Below, piece by piece: positions 17,906-27,717 of a stretch of 64,000 bases of DNA (position 1 is the first letter of the stretch; every line of letters begins with the position of its first letter). This stretch comes from Diplonema papillatum (lineage: Eukaryota; Euglenozoa; Diplonemea; Diplonemida; Diplonemidae). The stretch is from contig JAPJBO010000432.1 of assembly GCA_030068145.1 (NCBI GenBank), positions 62,001-126,000 on the forward strand. The letters are read 5' to 3'. The position numbers and the translations under genes were made by a program. The notes under the pieces were generated by a model. That model was not told the DNA's origin. It saw only the letters and a program-made list of their open reading frames with translations, and did no database searches.

Positions 17906-18485
17906 GACGCGATCGTGCGGTGGCAGTGGGCGTACCGCACTCTGCCAGCTTTTCACTACGTGACTCCTGAAGGGTCACTTTTGCCGCGCTTTCGTCGCGG
18001 TGCAACCCTTGTCGGTTGCGAGTCCATAATCCGAAAAGGAATCGAAATCTTTTCGCGTTCCCGTTTGCGCCGACAGGCACGCCGAGATGATGAGGACGCG
18101 AGTAGCCGGGAAGAGCCGGTGGGAGGACGCGATCGTGCGACCGGGCGTGAGCCATGTCCGAGGTCACCGGAGTGTGAACTCGGACTTGGCGCGTTGCGTT
18201 AGTGGGGAGTCATTTGCAAGCAAATGAGTACCGCACTATGCCAGCTTTTCGCTACGTGACTTCTGAAGGGTCACTTTTGCCGCGCGTTCGTCGTGGTGTA
18301 ATCCGAAAAGGAATCGAAATCTTCGCGTTCCCGTTTGCGCCGACAGGCACGCCGAGATGATGAGGACGCGAGTAGCCGGGAAGAGCCGGTGGGAGGACGC
18401 GATCGTGCGACCCGTGATGGGCGCAGTGGGCGTGAGTTAGTGGGGTGTCATTTGCAAGCAACAAATGAGTACCGCACTATGCAGA
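17905..18485 (+). repeat. Two direct copies of a roughly 240-330-bp repeat
   Basis: TACCGCACTCTGCCAGCTTT (about 17932) and TACCGCACTATGCCAGCTTT (about 18229) start two copies. Both contain CTGAAGGGTCACTTTTGCCG and GCGCCGACAGGCACGCCGAG. A third start, TACCGCACTATGCAG, is at about 18471. The second copy lacks about 70 bp. An open minus frame with PALPGYSRPHHLGVPVGANG is shared by both copies, but I do not recognise it. Confidence 0.75.
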
Positions 18486-18727
18486 TCTCATTCGGTCGGC
18501 TATCGCCTCTGGCTGCGATCTTCATCGCACCCAAGGCCGAGGCATCCACCGATATGTCAACTGGTACCATTCTCGATCAACCGCAGTTGAACCAAGGGAA
18601 CAGTTGTTTCGCCTCTCCGAACCTTTCCGAATGCTCGGGATTTCTGATTTCCTTCGTAAATATTTTGCGACAACCAATTTCTGCTTCCCTGGAGACAGTA
18701 TTTGTTGCAGCTAAAAAGAACAACAAT

Positions 18728-18935
18728 TTTTTACACAAGCGCCAGCTTGAAAGGAAATGCTCGACGATGCTGCCCGACAAAGAACAGAAGGGATCCCAAG
18801 TGCTGTAACTACCGAACCACGTGTTGAACGGACGTGAGGTCATGCGGGTCTACCCCTACACAACAAATCACACAAACACAACAGGTCAAAGTCCGGAGTG
18901 AGAAAACAACACACGGTGGTGTAAGCGAAGAACAA
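18728..18935 (+). repeat. Family C copy
   Basis: ACACAAGCGCCAGCTTGAAA, ACTACCGAACCACGTGTTGA, GGTCATGCGGGTCTACCCCT and ACACACGGTGGTGTAAGCGA in order; near full length. Confidence 0.75.
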
Positions 18936-19084
18936 ACAACAAAATCCCGAGCAACGAACAGTTTTACCCTACAAATATACCTAAAACAAACCTTATATTA
19001 GGACGGAAACAACCCGCACCACGTGAAGTGCCGCAAGTGTCACGAAACTCAAGCACTACTCTACGAGAAAATACATATCGCAGA

Positions 19085-19335
19085 CAACAGACCGGTACGG
19101 GCTACAAGGCAACCCCTGCTCAACTTGTAGAACGTGTGGGGCCTAAGACTACGCTCCACGAAGGAATGTGCTTGGTGTCACAACAGTCCCGGACAGTCCC
19201 GGACATGGCTAGCCATAACCCAAAACGAAAGCGTGCACCAAATATACAACCCGTAACCACATAGCCCTTTCTTGCTCTAAGAGAACCCATTCATGAACCG
19301 TCACACGGAGACCCTAAAACCCCGGACGGTTAACC
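19085..19335 (+). repeat. Family Q/P copy
   Basis: CAACCCCTGCTCAACTTGTA, AGTCCCGGACATGGCTAG, ATACAACCCGTAACCA, then CGTCACACGGAGACCCTAAA. Near matches are at 28425..28685 and 59925..60250. Confidence 0.7.
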
Positions 19336-19543
19336 AGAACACATGTGGGTTAAATCGCACAAACGAAACCCCCGGTTCCAAACGGTCAAGGCGTTTCATA
19401 ATTCAGATCTTCTCCAGAAGTGCCAATCCAACAATAAATGCTAGAAATGAAGTCTAGAAATGATCCTGCTGCACAAGCTTGTTATCAGCGCTTTTTTTAG
19501 CTGTTAATCCTCAGAAATTACTCCCGGCAAATGTAACACACAG

Positions 19544-19630
19544 GTGCTGACAATCCGGAAGCCTGGGGTCAAGGTGGCGACTGACTTCAAGATCGGCTTC
19601 GACAAGGCGATCACTCACGACGAGCTGTGA
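19544..19630 (+). CDS. GH31 glucosidase II alpha-like terminal exon with HDEL
   Basis: The AG at 19542..19543 opens a phase-0 exon of 28 codons plus TGA: VLTIRKPGVKVATDFKIGFD then KAITHDEL. VL(T/V).RKPG(V/I)..A.D(F/W).I is the very C-terminus of glucosidase II alpha subunits. The final HDEL is a classical ER-retrieval signal. Glucosidase II alpha of animals, plants and yeast normally ends a few residues after this motif without HDEL and is held in the ER by its beta subunit. The intron before it is up to 6.5 kb and may hide one small exon. Confidence 0.88.
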   Translation: MLTIRKPGVKVATDFKIGFDKAITHDEL

Positions 19631-19639
19631 CCCAGCCGT

Positions 19640-20740
19640 GCAACACATTCCTCTTTTAATCTCATGGACCCCCCTCCCCTCCTCCCCTGGCAGCCCCCGA
19701 CGGTCCAGAATGTCGACAGGGGCGCATACATCCGGTATCTGGAGTGCTCACCATGCGTCAATCGGACACACTTTCACGAACACCAGACGTTTTCCGTTTT
19801 GCCCATCGCAATACTGCGATCCCAGGCAGGTGCGTTGCTCAGGGTAGTCGAAGGCCTGGCGAACACACTAATGCAACAAACTGTGGGACCTCTCCGAACA
19901 GCCTCCCTGGCCTTGGTCCACGCCTGATGCCGCAACCCCTGACGCTACGAACAAGGAGGCTTGACAAACCAGCCCCACACCGTCCAGACATCGATGGCTC
20001 GTACGCTTCCGCGTGTTTTGTGGTTGTCAAACCAGCCAGGCAGAAGAAAGGGAGACAAAAATTGTTGCGTCTTTTTGTAAAGGTACGGGTCGAAAAATAG
20101 CACCTGCGACAGTGTGTTATTATTTGACCTGTCGAATTCTAAAAAAAGAAAGAATTTGTGTTAGCGGTGGCATGTATGGCGGACAGTAGCCGGGTCGAAA
20201 GAAATAGTCTGACAGCCAGGCGCGCGTCAAATAACTGTTATTACTCGACCCCCACCCCCCTTTAACTTACGACTTCGCTAGCAACCTGTCTTTCGTGGTG
20301 CATCAGCTTCCTCAGGGAAACTGTGATAACCCAGGTGATGGGGATCACGTCCAATGTCGCCTGTGTTGTGCATTGTGCAAGAAGTGCAGAACGTAGCGCG
20401 CGACATGAGTAGCGACGCCTCGTCTCGCCTATGAGAGTCTGACCCAGGGATCACCAGACCGAACCAAGCGTTTTAAGAGAGCTGAACGTTCGCTTACGAT
20501 TCCGGGATTTTGGGGTCTCCAGGGGACCTTTGTTAAATGGGTTCTCTTAGAGCAGCCTTTTTGCAGGGGTGCTGTCCTGTCAGCGGACACTCAAGGCTCC
20601 TGCTGACTGTGGTCTGCCGTTATGTGTTCGTAGCTTACAGGGCCGAAGCAGCACGGATCACCATTCCCTACACGGTGAACTCCAGCAACTTTTGCTCGAA
20701 CTAAAGTCCGGCCTCAAGTGCTGGTGTGAGTCCACACCCG
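19640..20740. other. Intergenic region downstream of the GH31 gene
   Basis: Contains a 55-bp dispersed piece (GTTGCTCAGGGTAGTCGAAG, about 19836) also found near 49459 and 60009. Frames of 60 to 120 codons occur at 19640..20100, but none shows recognisable motifs. No terminator or RNA gene is recognised. Confidence 0.35.
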
Positions 20741-20749
20741 GAAATAGGG

Positions 20750-21105
20750 TGTGCACACCCTATTTCACACCGTATTTCACACCCTACCCTATTTCACATC
20801 CTCTATTTCACACCCTATTTTCACACACCCTATTTCACATCCTCTATTTCACACCCTATTTTCACACACCCCATTTCACATCCTCTATTTCACACCCACT
20901 TCACACCCTACCCTATTTCACACCCTATTTCACACCGTATTTCACACCCTATCTTCACACACCCTATTTCACATCCTCTATTTCACACCCTATTTTCACA
21001 CACCCCATTTCACATCCTCTATTTCACACCCACTTCACACCCTACCCTATTTCACACCCTATTTCACACCCTATTTCACACCCTATTTCGCACCCTATTT
21101 CCCGG
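20750..21105 (+). repeat. Degenerate CACCCTATTTCACAC tandem repeat
   Basis: A 14-base-type unit (CACCCTATTTCACA) varied with CATCCTCTATTT and CACCCACTTC, about 25 copies. A higher-order duplication of about 180 bp is visible (the segment from 20800 recurs from 20960). Three plus-strand frames stay open only because the unit lacks stops. Confidence 0.9.
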
Positions 21106-21237
21106 TGTGGTACACCCGCTTTTGGAGAGTCTGGTTTCACTCGACCAAAAGTTGCTGGAGTTCAACCGTGTAGCGCGTTCCGGGCGCGAGCCTTCCGAGC
21201 ATTCTTTCAGGCGAACCTCCGTTTTAACACTTTCTTT

Positions 21238-21440
21238 TTCCTTTTTTACCAAACATGAAATGATGGAGGAAATGAGAAAGCTCGTCGCCGCAAACCGTGG
21301 CGTTTTCACTGCGTCCTGAATCCAGCTGTACGTAAAAAAAACGACCACGCACCGCGTTCAAAGAAAACAACTCTCTCTTCCCATCATCATACTCATTAGT
21401 TTTGTACCAGCCGCGGTTGTGCGAGGGACGAGCTCTTTTT
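21238..21440 (+). repeat. Family U copy 1
   Basis: ACCAAACATGAAATGATGGA, CGCCGCAAACCGTGGCGTTT, CTCTCTTCCCATCATC and CAGCCGCGGTTGTG; matches 58385..58600. Confidence 0.7.
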
Positions 21441-21576
21441 TTCTTAAGGCATAACAGTGCATACCGGCGGGTTCCGTCGGACTCACACGGCGTTGATCCA
21501 CTTTTTCGGACTCGCGGGATTCCGCGTGATTCCGTGCGAAGTCAGCCTGTTCGCGTGGGCTTCTATTGAGACAGAG

Positions 21577-21617
21577 ACAGTCTGAAAAACGCCCAGACTG
21601 GGCGTTTTTCAGACTGT
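21577..21617. repeat. Near-perfect 20-bp-stem palindrome
   Basis: ACAGTCTGAAAAACGCCCAG is followed by one base and then its exact reverse complement, giving a 41-base hairpin-forming sequence. Confidence 0.95.
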
Positions 21618-21694
21618 TTCCGTGTTGGTTTGCAATTCGAGTGTGAAAGCGTACGCGCGTCGGGGGGGGCACAAGACCGGATTCGACTTCTCTC

Positions 21695-21805
21695 TTTTTC
21701 TTTTAGCCACATGCAATGTGTGAGGAAACTGAACTGCCCAAGTAAGACCTTCTGATTCATGATCAGTTGCAAGTTTTCCACCTAGCCCACATCCAGGGTG
21801 CGGTC
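21695..21805 (+). repeat. Family B copy
   Basis: TTAGCCACATGCAATGTGTG, AACTGCCCAAGTAAGACC, GGTGCGGTCAAGCGA; diverged. Confidence 0.65.
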
Positions 21806-22299
21806 AAGCGACAACATATTGGATCTGCGCGGTTTCCGTCGGAATGCAATACATGTCAACAGTACAGTTGTACTGACAGCACGGTGCACTAGTCAAGGAC
21901 TTTTTTGACTTTGACTAGTGGTTTTACTAGTCAAAATTTTGGTTAGTAAAATGACTAGTGCCACTAGTAAAAATGACTAGTGCACTAGTAAAAATGACTA
22001 GTGCACTAGTAAAAATGACTAGTGACTTAGACAAAATCCACCTAACCTGGACCCAAATCCTGGGTGTTTCGAGAGTTTTCGAGGGGCTTTACGGCACTAC
22101 CATGACCACCGGTGCCCAGACACCACAAACCACCTGGGCAACCCCAGTTTTCGCGAGAGACAGGCAGAGTTGCGAGGTTTTTTGGTTGGTTTCTTGGAAA
22201 GTTCCTGAGCTTGTATGGCTTAGCAAACATAGTGCAAACGACAGTGCTATCCCTACGGTGAGGTCAGAGACATGTCGTGACAGGTCTCAGACACTGGAT

Positions 22300-23310
22300 A
22301 ATGCGGGCTTCCGACCACATTCAAACTCTCGTCCGTAGATTCGGCTTGTCGCTCATGGCGCTCCTATCGCCTTGGCATCGCACCGGACACAGTGCATTTA
22401 CAGTAGTTCGTGGGTTCCCTAAAACCCACGAAGAAACGAGAGATGGTCGGCAGGTCTTCTTGCCGAGCTTCCCAACATGAATGTGCAACAGGTGCTGGCT
22501 TTGTCCGCCTGCGAACTGTTTGCATGCAAGGCTTTGTGTTGTGCACATTCCACAAATAGTTGCTCACTGCTATGTGCTCCGCTTTCTAGTGTTGGAGGCA
22601 CTCTCTCATTGCGTGCTTGGAGACTTCCTCTTTCACGCCGCCGCGGAAAACCATTCTTGTAGCCTGTGGCGCGCGCGTTGTGTGCCAGTCAACACGTCGT
22701 GGTGCTTTGTCCGGGCATTTCGAATGCCTGGAAGTCACGTTTCTTTGTCTTTTCGGGACGTGCAGACGACCATTAAGCTTTCGTCGGGTGGGACACCAGC
22801 AGGTTCTGGTTTCTACTCGTCGGGTCTACCGCACGGTGAATCGCGTAGCCGGTGTACTTTTTGTGGAAACAGCTTCTTTCGCATCTTCGGTTGTTCACAT
22901 ACGACGATATAAATCACCGCCTCGGAGTAGCTTGAACTCACAACGCACTGTCTATCGGGCATTGGGAGCGACTAGTAGTATGTGCGGAAGAGCATGAGGC
23001 AGGCAAGCTGTATAACACTCCTAGTAGGCAACAAATTCCCAGAAACTCCCCGTACTCAGCCGTGGTGCTCGCCTGCCTTCATGGCACTTGCACTTTACAG
23101 AACTCAATACTCAGCCCGAGTCCTGTGGGGGAAGAGTGGGGGTGGGCGGCCCACCAAAAAAGGGACCACAGTCTGCATGTTCAGCCGCAAACACAAACCG
23201 ACGAGTAATCGTGACTTATTCCTGCAGAACTGGCTTTGCTGAATGACGCTCGTGGCAGACAACTGACCCCCAGCTTTCGTCTATCGCACAGTAAGGAATC
23301 GCGTTGGGAA
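22300..23310 (-). pseudogene. Decayed copy of the element-encoded zinc-finger protein gene
   Basis: Minus-strand pieces match the gene at 61660..62890. VGKLGKKTC here corresponds to HAEKLDKKTC there. The stretch around GCCTGGAAGTCACGTTTCTT corresponds to about 62318..62337, and the TATCGCACAGTAAGGAAT segment to 62780. The frame is broken many times and no intact finger remains. Confidence 0.55.
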
Positions 23311-23689
23311 CTGCGTTCGGAAAATCATTGGACCGGAATTTCTTTGGACCAGAATTTCTTTTTGGACTTTTTGCAGGTTCTGAAAGTTTTGGACTTTTCC
23401 CTGGGATTTTCACTTTTTGGCGGTATTTTGAAGTCTGACCCAAGCAGCTTTTGCACTCGTTTCGTGTTTCCGTTACACAAATGATGGGACCGGCAGAATG
23501 TACGAACATTTCAAAGCTTCCCGAATTCCGGGCCGAAACGCGTCCAAATTGGTTCAGGTTACCTTTAGTTTCTGTTTGTCCTTAAAACCCGTGGTGCACG
23601 ATCATGACTATGGGCATAGCCTGGGTCGCGTAGACAAGCAGCTCGGGTGAGCATGGCGGGGGCGACTCATGAGATTGCCCCCGTCGCCG

Positions 23690-23950
23690 ACCACGTGCCG
23701 GAACACGACGTCCGGGACCGGCTATACTTGATCAACTCCTTGAACGTCAGCAGCCCGCTGTCGTCGGCATCCACCGCGTCAAAAACGCGCGTGTCCGCCA
23801 CTCGGCGGCCAGGACGTCGCCTTCACTCAGCGACGCTCGCTTCACTGCGAGCTCGCCGAGGTCGAGTCCTTCCGCGGCATGCCGCTGGCCCTGCTCCGTA
23901 AGGCCCGGCGATGCCGCGTGCCGACTACGCTCAGCGACTCGCCACCTTGA
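23690..23950 (-). pseudogene. EF-hand-containing gene fragment with a frameshift
   Basis: On the minus strand one frame reads LSEGDVLAAEWRTRAF; just downstream the next frame reads FDAVDADDSGLLTFKELIKY. The latter contains a canonical 12-residue EF-hand loop, D-A-D-D-S-G-L-L-T-F-K-E. The two join if the run of five T at about 23781..23785 has lost one base. EF-hands bind calcium. The fragment lies in CACTA-like copy 1 and has no counterpart in copy 2, so it may be a captured host-gene piece. Confidence 0.5.
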
Positions 23951-24450
23951 GTCTGGCTAAAGTAGCACCTTCTCCAAGTTGTAGGGCGCTGTTGACGGAC
24001 TTGGGCGCGCCCTTGACTGTAGACACCACATGTATCATATCCTATCGTATTCCCGGATTCTAAACTTCCTTTTGGGCGTGAACCCTACTGTAAAATACTT
24101 GGACCGGAACCTTTTTGGACTTTTGGCCCAAGTTTTGGGGTTTTGAAAAGTATTTCGACTTTTTCCCGGTCCAACATTATTCCGAACACGGTAGCAAGCG
24201 CAACGGTAGGATACAGTTGTGCGGTGGGACCCTCTGAAATTTACAAACCAGCCCAGATTTCGGTTCGGAACAGGTGGATTTCTACTAGGACACTAGTCAT
24301 TTTGACTAGTGCACTAGTCATTTTTACTAGTGTTTTTACTAGTGCACTAGTCATTTTTACTAGTGCACTAGTCATGCTTTTTCACTAGTAAAATGACTAG
24401 TCAAAACACCTTTTTCACTTTTACTAGTGCACCGTGAGGGAACAACCTGG

Positions 24451-24635
24451 GGGGGGGGGGGGGGGGGGGGGGGTTCTTGGCCCAATTGCCGGGGTTTCCT
24501 TCGGAGGAACCCAGGGGAAGATAGGTCCTGACTTCGATCCCCTGCCTTTTTCTTAGCCCCATAGAGATCTGGTAGACCTCCTCATCACTGCAAGGGCTCA
24601 ATCCTTCTTGTTTCTTTCGGGGGGGGGGGGGGGAC
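24451..24635. repeat. Two long G homopolymers and spacer
   Basis: Runs of about 22 G (from 24451) and 14 G (from 24619) flank about 150 bp of otherwise unremarkable sequence just outside the CACTA-like right end. Confidence 0.6.
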
Positions 24636-24637
24636 AC

Positions 24638-25217
24638 CCGGCCAGTGATTGCAGTAAACGGTAAACGTCTACCGTTTATAAACGTTCGCGTGTTTTACTC
24701 ATTCTATAGCAAGCGTTGTAGTAAACGCTGGTAAACGTTCGGGTGAGGCGCATACACGGCCCTCAGCACAGCCTCGCTAGGCTTCCAGCCTGGCACCTTC
24801 ACGTTCTTTTTCAGCTCTTGTTCAGAAGCTGAAGAGCACTGCTGCTGCGGCGGCAAAGCAGAAAACTAGCAAAGGCCTTTACCAACAGCAGGGGGGCTAG
24901 ACCAAGTAAACGTAAACGTTCATACGTTAACGTTTTACGTTTACTCATTTCTTTTTTGTATAAGCACCTGCTTTGTAGGAAATGCTCAAGGAGACTGCCA
25001 GTTGCGATACACCAAAGGAGGTAAATGTGCTGTAGCCCACACGAAACACAGGTAGATCTGGGTTTAGTGGCGGGCGTTTGCGTTCAACCAAAAACGACCC
25101 ACTTTGTAGTTGTATTGTTTTCTCCCCCTCTAGCCTCCTTCGAAATAAGCACAAGGCTGCCCCTCGAGTATTTTTGGAGTAAACGCGTTTACTATGCGTT
25201 TACTGCAGTCACTGCCC
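24638..25217. mobile_element. TIR element with TAAACG-rich arms, carrying family A
   Basis: The left end CAGTGATTGCAGTAAACG and the right end (reverse complement) CAGTGACTGCAGTAAACG differ at one position. Inside both ends are further GTAAACG and palindromic AACGTT motifs. The family A copy at 24950..25182 lies inside, close to the right arm. The ends resemble hAT-type CAGTG termini, but no convincing target duplication is seen. Confidence 0.6.
24950..25182 (+). repeat. Family A copy 5 (nested)
   Basis: Near full length, from TTTTTTGTATAAGCACCTGC to CCCCTCGAGTATTTTTGG, bounded on both sides by TAAACG arms. It therefore landed after the host TIR element. Confidence 0.75.
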
Positions 25218-25431
25218 TAGGGACGAGCGGGGAGGGGGAGGGATGCCAGTAGTTTGTACTCCGAAGCAGGGCGCGGGAGGCTCTAAGAATCCTGTTTGGT
25301 TATTCCTAAGCGTTCGCTCTTTTTTCACTCTTTCCGAACGGCGACGGCTATGTCTGTATGTTGGGAACCTATCTCACGGTTGTGCCCATCTTAGCGAAAG
25401 TGTACGCGTGATATCCTTCTGGGTTACTGCC

Positions 25432-25760
25432 GAGGGCCCAGAAACAAGCGACTAGCCTTCGTAGGGTCTTCGACTGGAGAAGGGCCCTCAAGGGGATTAG
25501 CCTTTGCCATCAGAGACTGGATATTGAGGGCCCAGAAACCAGAGACTGGCCTTTCCAGGCCTTCAGTTGGAGAAGGGACCCACAAGGGGTAAGCTTTTAG
25601 CATCAGAGACTGGATTGTGAAGGCCCAGAATTCAGAGATAGATAGAAAAGGGCTTCGAGGGCGTCAGAGACAGGGGTTTGACGGCCCAGAACCAGAGACC
25701 GGCCTTTGGAGGCCTTCAATTGACTGACAGCGAAGGACCACACAGGCCCCGTCCCCCGAC
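25432..25760. repeat. Four direct repeats of about 90 bp upstream of the cyclase gene
   Basis: Units start GAGGGCCCAGAAACAAGCGA (25432), GAGGGCCCAGAAACCAGAGA (25527), GAAGGCCCAGAATTCAGAG (25619) and GACGGCCCAGAACCAGAGAC (25680). They end about 370 bp before the cyclase start codon, so they could sit in its promoter. Confidence 0.7.
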
Positions 25761-26125
25761 GTCGTCGCACTCTGCGCTTGTTGACCTTCCTCGGGCCAGT
25801 AGCCGCTGGTCGGCCACTCGTATGATGATACAGCTGTACCGAAGACCATGCCAGGGCGCAAGCCAAATAGCGATCCTTTCTGACTGCTGTCTGACTGTTG
25901 TAGCTCTGAAAATGAAGGCGTTCCTCTGTCGAAGGGAAGCGTGTATCCGTTTGCAGTTCGAGCATGCACTTCCAGATTTCGGCATGTTTTTGTTGCCTGA
26001 TTGTGAGCGACCTGCTGTCTTCGTCGATGATCCCACTCAGACTTAGAAAGCCTTAATCAGTCCTCGCAGCAGCTGCAAAACAGACACCAACAGTTTTATC
26101 TGAAATATCGGTTCGGGGTTCTACC

Positions 26126-26509
26126 ATGGGAGTCGGTATTCGCGTGCTGCTGACGGCGATGTCCGCTTTGACGGTCGCCATTTGCGTGGGCACGCTGTGG
26201 GCTGCGTCGGCGCTCATGGCTATTGAAGCTCTCACGGATGCGAGGGAAGACCAGCTGGCCAGCGCTTCTCAGCAGACAGCTTTGCAAGTGCTCACCTACT
26301 TTCAACAAGCCAGCCTGACTGCCACGCAGGTGTCCGCGATGTTCAACGCGTCGGTGCAGAAAAGCCCCGGTGCTCCCGAGCTGCAGATGATGAACGACTA
26401 CTTCAACTCGCTGCAGGTTCTTCTTCGAAGCAAGCCGTCCATCGACAACGTGCTGGTGCTGCGTCCCCGGAACAGGACGGTGGTCGCTGCAATGGCAGCC
26501 GAGGATCAG
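26126..26509 (+). CDS. Receptor nucleotide cyclase, exon 1 (signal-anchor TM and start of Cache-like domain)
   Basis: ATG at 26126 begins a 128-codon exon. Residues 6..34 (VLLTAMSALTVAICVGTLWA and following) are a strongly hydrophobic membrane segment. The rest (DQLASASQQTALQVLTYFQQ, then NVLVLRPRNRTVVAAMA) resembles the N-terminal long helix and first strands of an extracellular Cache sensor. It ends in phase 0 at CAG before a GTGTGC donor. The exon at 35208 continues in phase 0. The protein is likely a plasma-membrane receptor whose extracellular ligand controls a cytoplasmic cyclase domain. Confidence 0.75.
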
Positions 26510-26731
26510 GTGTGCTCAGATTCTTGTACGTGACATCCCCCCGTGAGGCGAACTGTCCTCCAGAATATAGCCCAGCTGCGCCTCTATTGGCGCCGAGTTA
26601 GCGGCCCTTTCACCGGGAGTAGCGACCATACAGCCGTTACCACGACTCACGCAACCAGTCCGCGACGCGTCGTTTCCCAGCCCCTCCCAGTCCTACTTTT
26701 ACTTCAGCCTTCAGGCAGTAGGAACTGGAAA

Positions 26732-26815
26732 TACTCGAGGGACTGCCTTGTGCTCATTTTCGAAGGAGGCTAGAGGGGGAGAAAACAATACAACGCAAAG
26801 TGGGTCTTTTTTTTC
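26732..26815 (-). repeat. Family A copy 6, 3' half (split copy)
   Basis: Minus-strand CCCCTCTAGCCTCCTTCGAA to AAAAAAGACCCACTTTGC. The missing 5' half appears at 27718..27842 in the same orientation, so the copy was split by an insertion of about 900 bp. Confidence 0.75.
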
Positions 26816-26825
26816 GGAAAAAGTG

Positions 26826-26985
26826 CCTTAGGGGACTAGTCCCAATGTGAAATGTGCCCTTAGGGGACTAGTCCCTATTTTGCATTACAATTCCTGGTAA
26901 GAATTTGCAAAAAAGTTGCTAAGTGCATTTCCCAGTACTTCCCAATGAAAATGTGCCCTTAGGGGACTAGTCCCCGAAGGGCAAA
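26826..26985. repeat. Short direct repeats with GGGGACTAGTCCC palindrome
   Basis: CCTTAGGGGACTAGTCCC occurs three times (about 26830, 26859, 26957), each beside AAATGTGCC-type sequence. It lies within the insertion that splits family A copy 6. Confidence 0.75.
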
Positions 26986-27039
26986 CAATTTCATTGGACT
27001 TTTTGTCAGGGAAGTGTACTTAGCAAATTTTTAGCAAAT

Positions 27040-27716
27040 TTTCGGAAATTTTCAGATTTTTCAGATTTTTCGGATTTTGGCCAATTTTGGCCGATTTTTC
27101 CAGATTTTTCCAGATCTTGGCAGATTTTGGCCATTATGGCCGACTTTTCCAGATTTTGACCATTTTCGCCGATTTTTCCAGATTTTTCCAGATTTTGGCA
27201 GATTTTGGCCATTTTTCCAGATTTTGGCAGATCTGGGCCATTTTGGCCACTTTTGCCGATTTTTCCAGATTTTGGCCATTTTTGCCGATTTTTCCAGATT
27301 TTCCAGATTTGACCATTTTTGGCCACTTTGCCGATTTTTCCAGATTTTGGCCATTTTTGCCGATTTTTCCAGATTTTGGCCATTTTTGGCCATTTTTGCC
27401 GATTTTCCAGATTATAAACTGGACAATACGGCAAACTCGGCCAGAATGGCCAAAATCTGGAAAAATCGGCAAAAATGGTCAAAATCTGGAAAATCGGCAA
27501 AAATGGCCAAAATCTGGAAAAATCGGCAAAAATGGCCAAATGCTGCCAAAATCTGGAAAATCTGCCAAAATCTGGAAAAATCTGCCAAAATGTGGAAAAT
27601 CGGCAAAATGGCCAAAATCTGGAAAAATCGGCAAAATTGGGCAAAAATGGCCAAAAATGGTCAAAATCTGGAAAAATCGGCAAAAATGGCCAAAATCTGG
27701 AAAATCGGCAAAAATG
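27040..27716. repeat. Foldback: two inverted arrays of CCAGATTTTGGCCATTTTTG
   Basis: 27040..27415 is made of pyrimidine-rich units (TTTTTCCAGATTTTGGCC), and 27425..27716 of their reverse complement (GGCCAAAATCTGGAAAAA). A 10-20-bp spacer lies near 27418, so the region could fold into a hairpin some 300 bp long. Long frames on both strands arise only because the repeat lacks stop codons. Confidence 0.9.
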
Positions 27717-27717
27717 C

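Larger units (their letters stand above)
21880..24436. mobile_element. CACTA-like DNA element, copy 1 (2.56 kb)
   Basis: Ends are CACGGTGCACTAGTC on the left and ACTAGTGCACCGTG on the right, flanked by the dinucleotide AG on both sides. Dense ACTAGT/CTAGT motifs fill the first about 150 and last about 150 bp. The interior is homologous in parts to the element at 61276..63633 (22440..22780 and 23060..23310). Subterminal clusters of a short motif are typical of CACTA/EnSpm elements, but the CACGG terminus and 2-bp duplication are not the textbook form, so the superfamily is tentative. Confidence 0.6.

Noticed and set aside
18485..18565. Candidate missing GH31 exon (ISFGRLSPLAAIFIAPKAEA)
   Set aside because: It follows an AG and is in phase, but there is no phase-0 donor and the residues do not clearly match the family. 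It also lies at the end of a tandem repeat.
19640..20100. Frames of 69-118 codons downstream of the GH31 gene
   Set aside because: No motif, no splice context, and part of the sequence is a dispersed repeat.
20569..21319. Proteins rich in HTLFHTLFHT-type repeats
   Set aside because: All three plus frames are open through a CACCCTATTTCACAC tandem repeat, so the frames are a by-product of base composition.
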